From: Bacteroidota bacterium
GTDB lineage: Bacteria > Bacteroidota > Bacteroidia > AKYH767-A > 2013-40CM-41-45
Length of the DNA: 64,000 nt
Direction: 5' to 3'
Assembly: GCA_016711505.1 (NCBI GenBank)
Contig: JADJSV010000001.1
Coordinates: forward strand, 310,001-374,000
This document shows positions 63,241 to 64,000 of the stretch, in pieces. The first letter of the stretch is position 1. Each line of letters opens with the position of its first letter. Below the pieces are notes generated by a model, which was not told the origin of the DNA, did no database searches, and saw only the letters and a list, made by a program, of their open reading frames with translations. A program made the position numbers and the translations under genes.

Positions 63241-64000
63241 ATGTTTGCAATTTGTAATCTTAGTTTAGTGCCTGTCAGGAAAGAATTTTCAGACAAGAGT
63301 GAAATGGTCACTCAATTATTATTTGGAGACCTTATTGAGATTCTTGACAAACATAAAAACTGGTATAAGATCAGGATCATTGCAGACGAATATCAAGGCT
63401 GGATCGATCAGAAACAAGTTTCAGTTATCAGCGACGAAGAAAAAGAAGAGTACCATTCAAATTCTTCTTTTTTATCGAATGATATTCTTCAGATCGCTAT
63501 CTTAAATAATTCAGAGATGTGTACTATCGTAATGGGTAGTACACTTCCCTTCTATTCCAATAAAAGTTTGTCATTTGGTGGCAATAAATATTCTTTCGAA
63601 GGGAACACAGTTTTAGCGTCTGCCAAACGACCTGAAAATATCACACTACAAGCCCAGCTTTATTTGAATTCGCCTTATCTATGGGGTGGTAAATCGCCTT
63701 TTGGGATCGATTGTTCCGGACTAACACAAATAGTTTATAAGATGTGTGGATACCAGTTACGTCGTGATGCAAATCAGCAGGCAGAACAGGGCGAAACGAT
63801 CAGTTTTTTAGAAGAATGTAAACCCGGGGACTTAGCATTTTTTGATAATGAAGATGGAAAGATCATTCATGTTGGAATAATAACTCACGGAAACAACATT
63901 ATTCATGCAAGCGGAAAAGTTCGTTTAGATAAACTGGATCATCAGGGTATTTTTAACGGGGAAACAAAAAAGTACTCGCATAACCTGAGACTTTTAAAAA
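63241..64000 (+). CDS. NlpC/P60 (C40) cell-wall peptidase, partial at window end
   Basis: The reading frame opens at ATG 63241 and stays open to the last base, so the 3' end lies outside the window (253 codons visible). The N-terminus matches Bacteroidota C40 peptidases (MFAICNLSLVPVRKEFSDKSEMVTQLLFGD), with an SH3b-like bacterial domain (WYKIRIIADEYQGWID) and a second one. The catalytic NlpC/P60 domain follows: Cys in GGKSPFGIDCSGLTQIVY, His in IIHVGIIT, and third residue His in IIHASGKVRL. It should cut peptide cross-links of peptidoglycan. No signal peptide is visible. Confidence 0.92.
   Translation, partial: MFAICNLSLVPVRKEFSDKSEMVTQLLFGDLIEILDKHKNWYKIRIIADEYQGWIDQKQVSVISDEEKEEYHSNSSFLSNDILQIAILNNSEMCTIVMGSTLPFYSNKSLSFGGNKYSFEGNTVLASAKRPENITLQAQLYLNSPYLWGGKSPFGIDCSGLTQIVYKMCGYQLRRDANQQAEQGETISFLEECKPGDLAFFDNEDGKIIHVGIITHGNNIIHASGKVRLDKLDHQGIFNGETKKYSHNLRLLK

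Noticed and set aside
1..64000. CRISPR arrays, tRNA/rRNA genes, prophage or complete insertion sequences
   Set aside because: No regularly spaced direct repeats, cloverleaf-like sequences, rRNA signatures or transposase/integrase reading frames were seen.

Overview
This window is typical chromosomal DNA of a Bacteroidota bacterium (Flavobacteriia/Sphingobacteriia/Chitinophagia-like; I cannot place it closer). The evidence is: several secreted proteins with C-terminal type IX secretion (T9SS type A) sorting domains; the marker order rpmB - rpmG - DUF4295 - ftsY - rimO; families largely confined to the phylum (DUF4295, DUF4412/GLPGLI-like, SMUG2/DUF4918, choice-of-anchor B); no obvious Shine-Dalgarno sequences; and many starts preceded by the Bacteroidota -7 element TAnnTTTG. 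I saw no rRNA, tRNA, CRISPR array, prophage or complete insertion sequence.

Layout. 1-5.9 kb: phosphate-selective-type porin, single-domain response regulator, mltG, a phosphohexomutase and an AIM24 protein. 5.9-6.6 kb: repeat-rich intergenic DNA with three hairpins sharing one invariant loop and a long nested palindrome. 6.6-19.2 kb: DUF6580 membrane protein, GNAT-type transferase, two very large exported proteins, a damaged bshC and a T9SS-secreted phosphoesterase. 19.5-24.4 kb: guaA, a LysM/periplasmic-binding-like protein, hemF and SMUG2 (the last three tightly coupled), then a 47-residue membrane peptide. 24.5-35.6 kb: membrane-anchored glucosaminidase, TPR protein, gyrA, clpC, and the DUF4412-recN-fabI operon. 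35.9-40.7 kb: ftsK, lolA, a T9SS protein and a small exported protein. 40.7-46.6 kb: cinA, rpmB, pepP-like peptidase, rpmG, DUF4295, ftsY, rimO. 46.7-50.3 kb: ECF sigma factor with a partner membrane protein, DUF4197 protein and two tandem universal stress proteins. 50.4-55.6 kb: truncated nucleoside phosphorylase facing two secreted beta-propeller proteins. 55.8-64 kb: SirB1-like protein, ABC exporter, truA, 7TM-HD phosphodiesterase, thiolase, and the start of an NlpC/P60 peptidase that runs off the end.

Most genes are housekeeping or envelope functions, and I did not find a convincing new defence or biosynthetic system. The most unusual features are structural. Seven genes carry single-base indels, mostly one base short in a short homopolymer, which looks like uncorrected long-read error. 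bshC has an extra in-frame stop. gyrA lacks about 110 residues, including the region that normally carries the GyrA box. Two convergent genes near 51.14 kb have both lost their 3' ends at one joint. These could be assembly damage or real lesions, and only reads or an independent assembly can decide. Biologically interesting points are the conserved-loop hairpin trio, paired Pho-box-like repeats upstream of the porin and response regulator, a peptidase gene inserted with its own promoter inside the ribosomal-protein cluster, and a zinc-ribbon-like membrane-anchored glucosaminidase.
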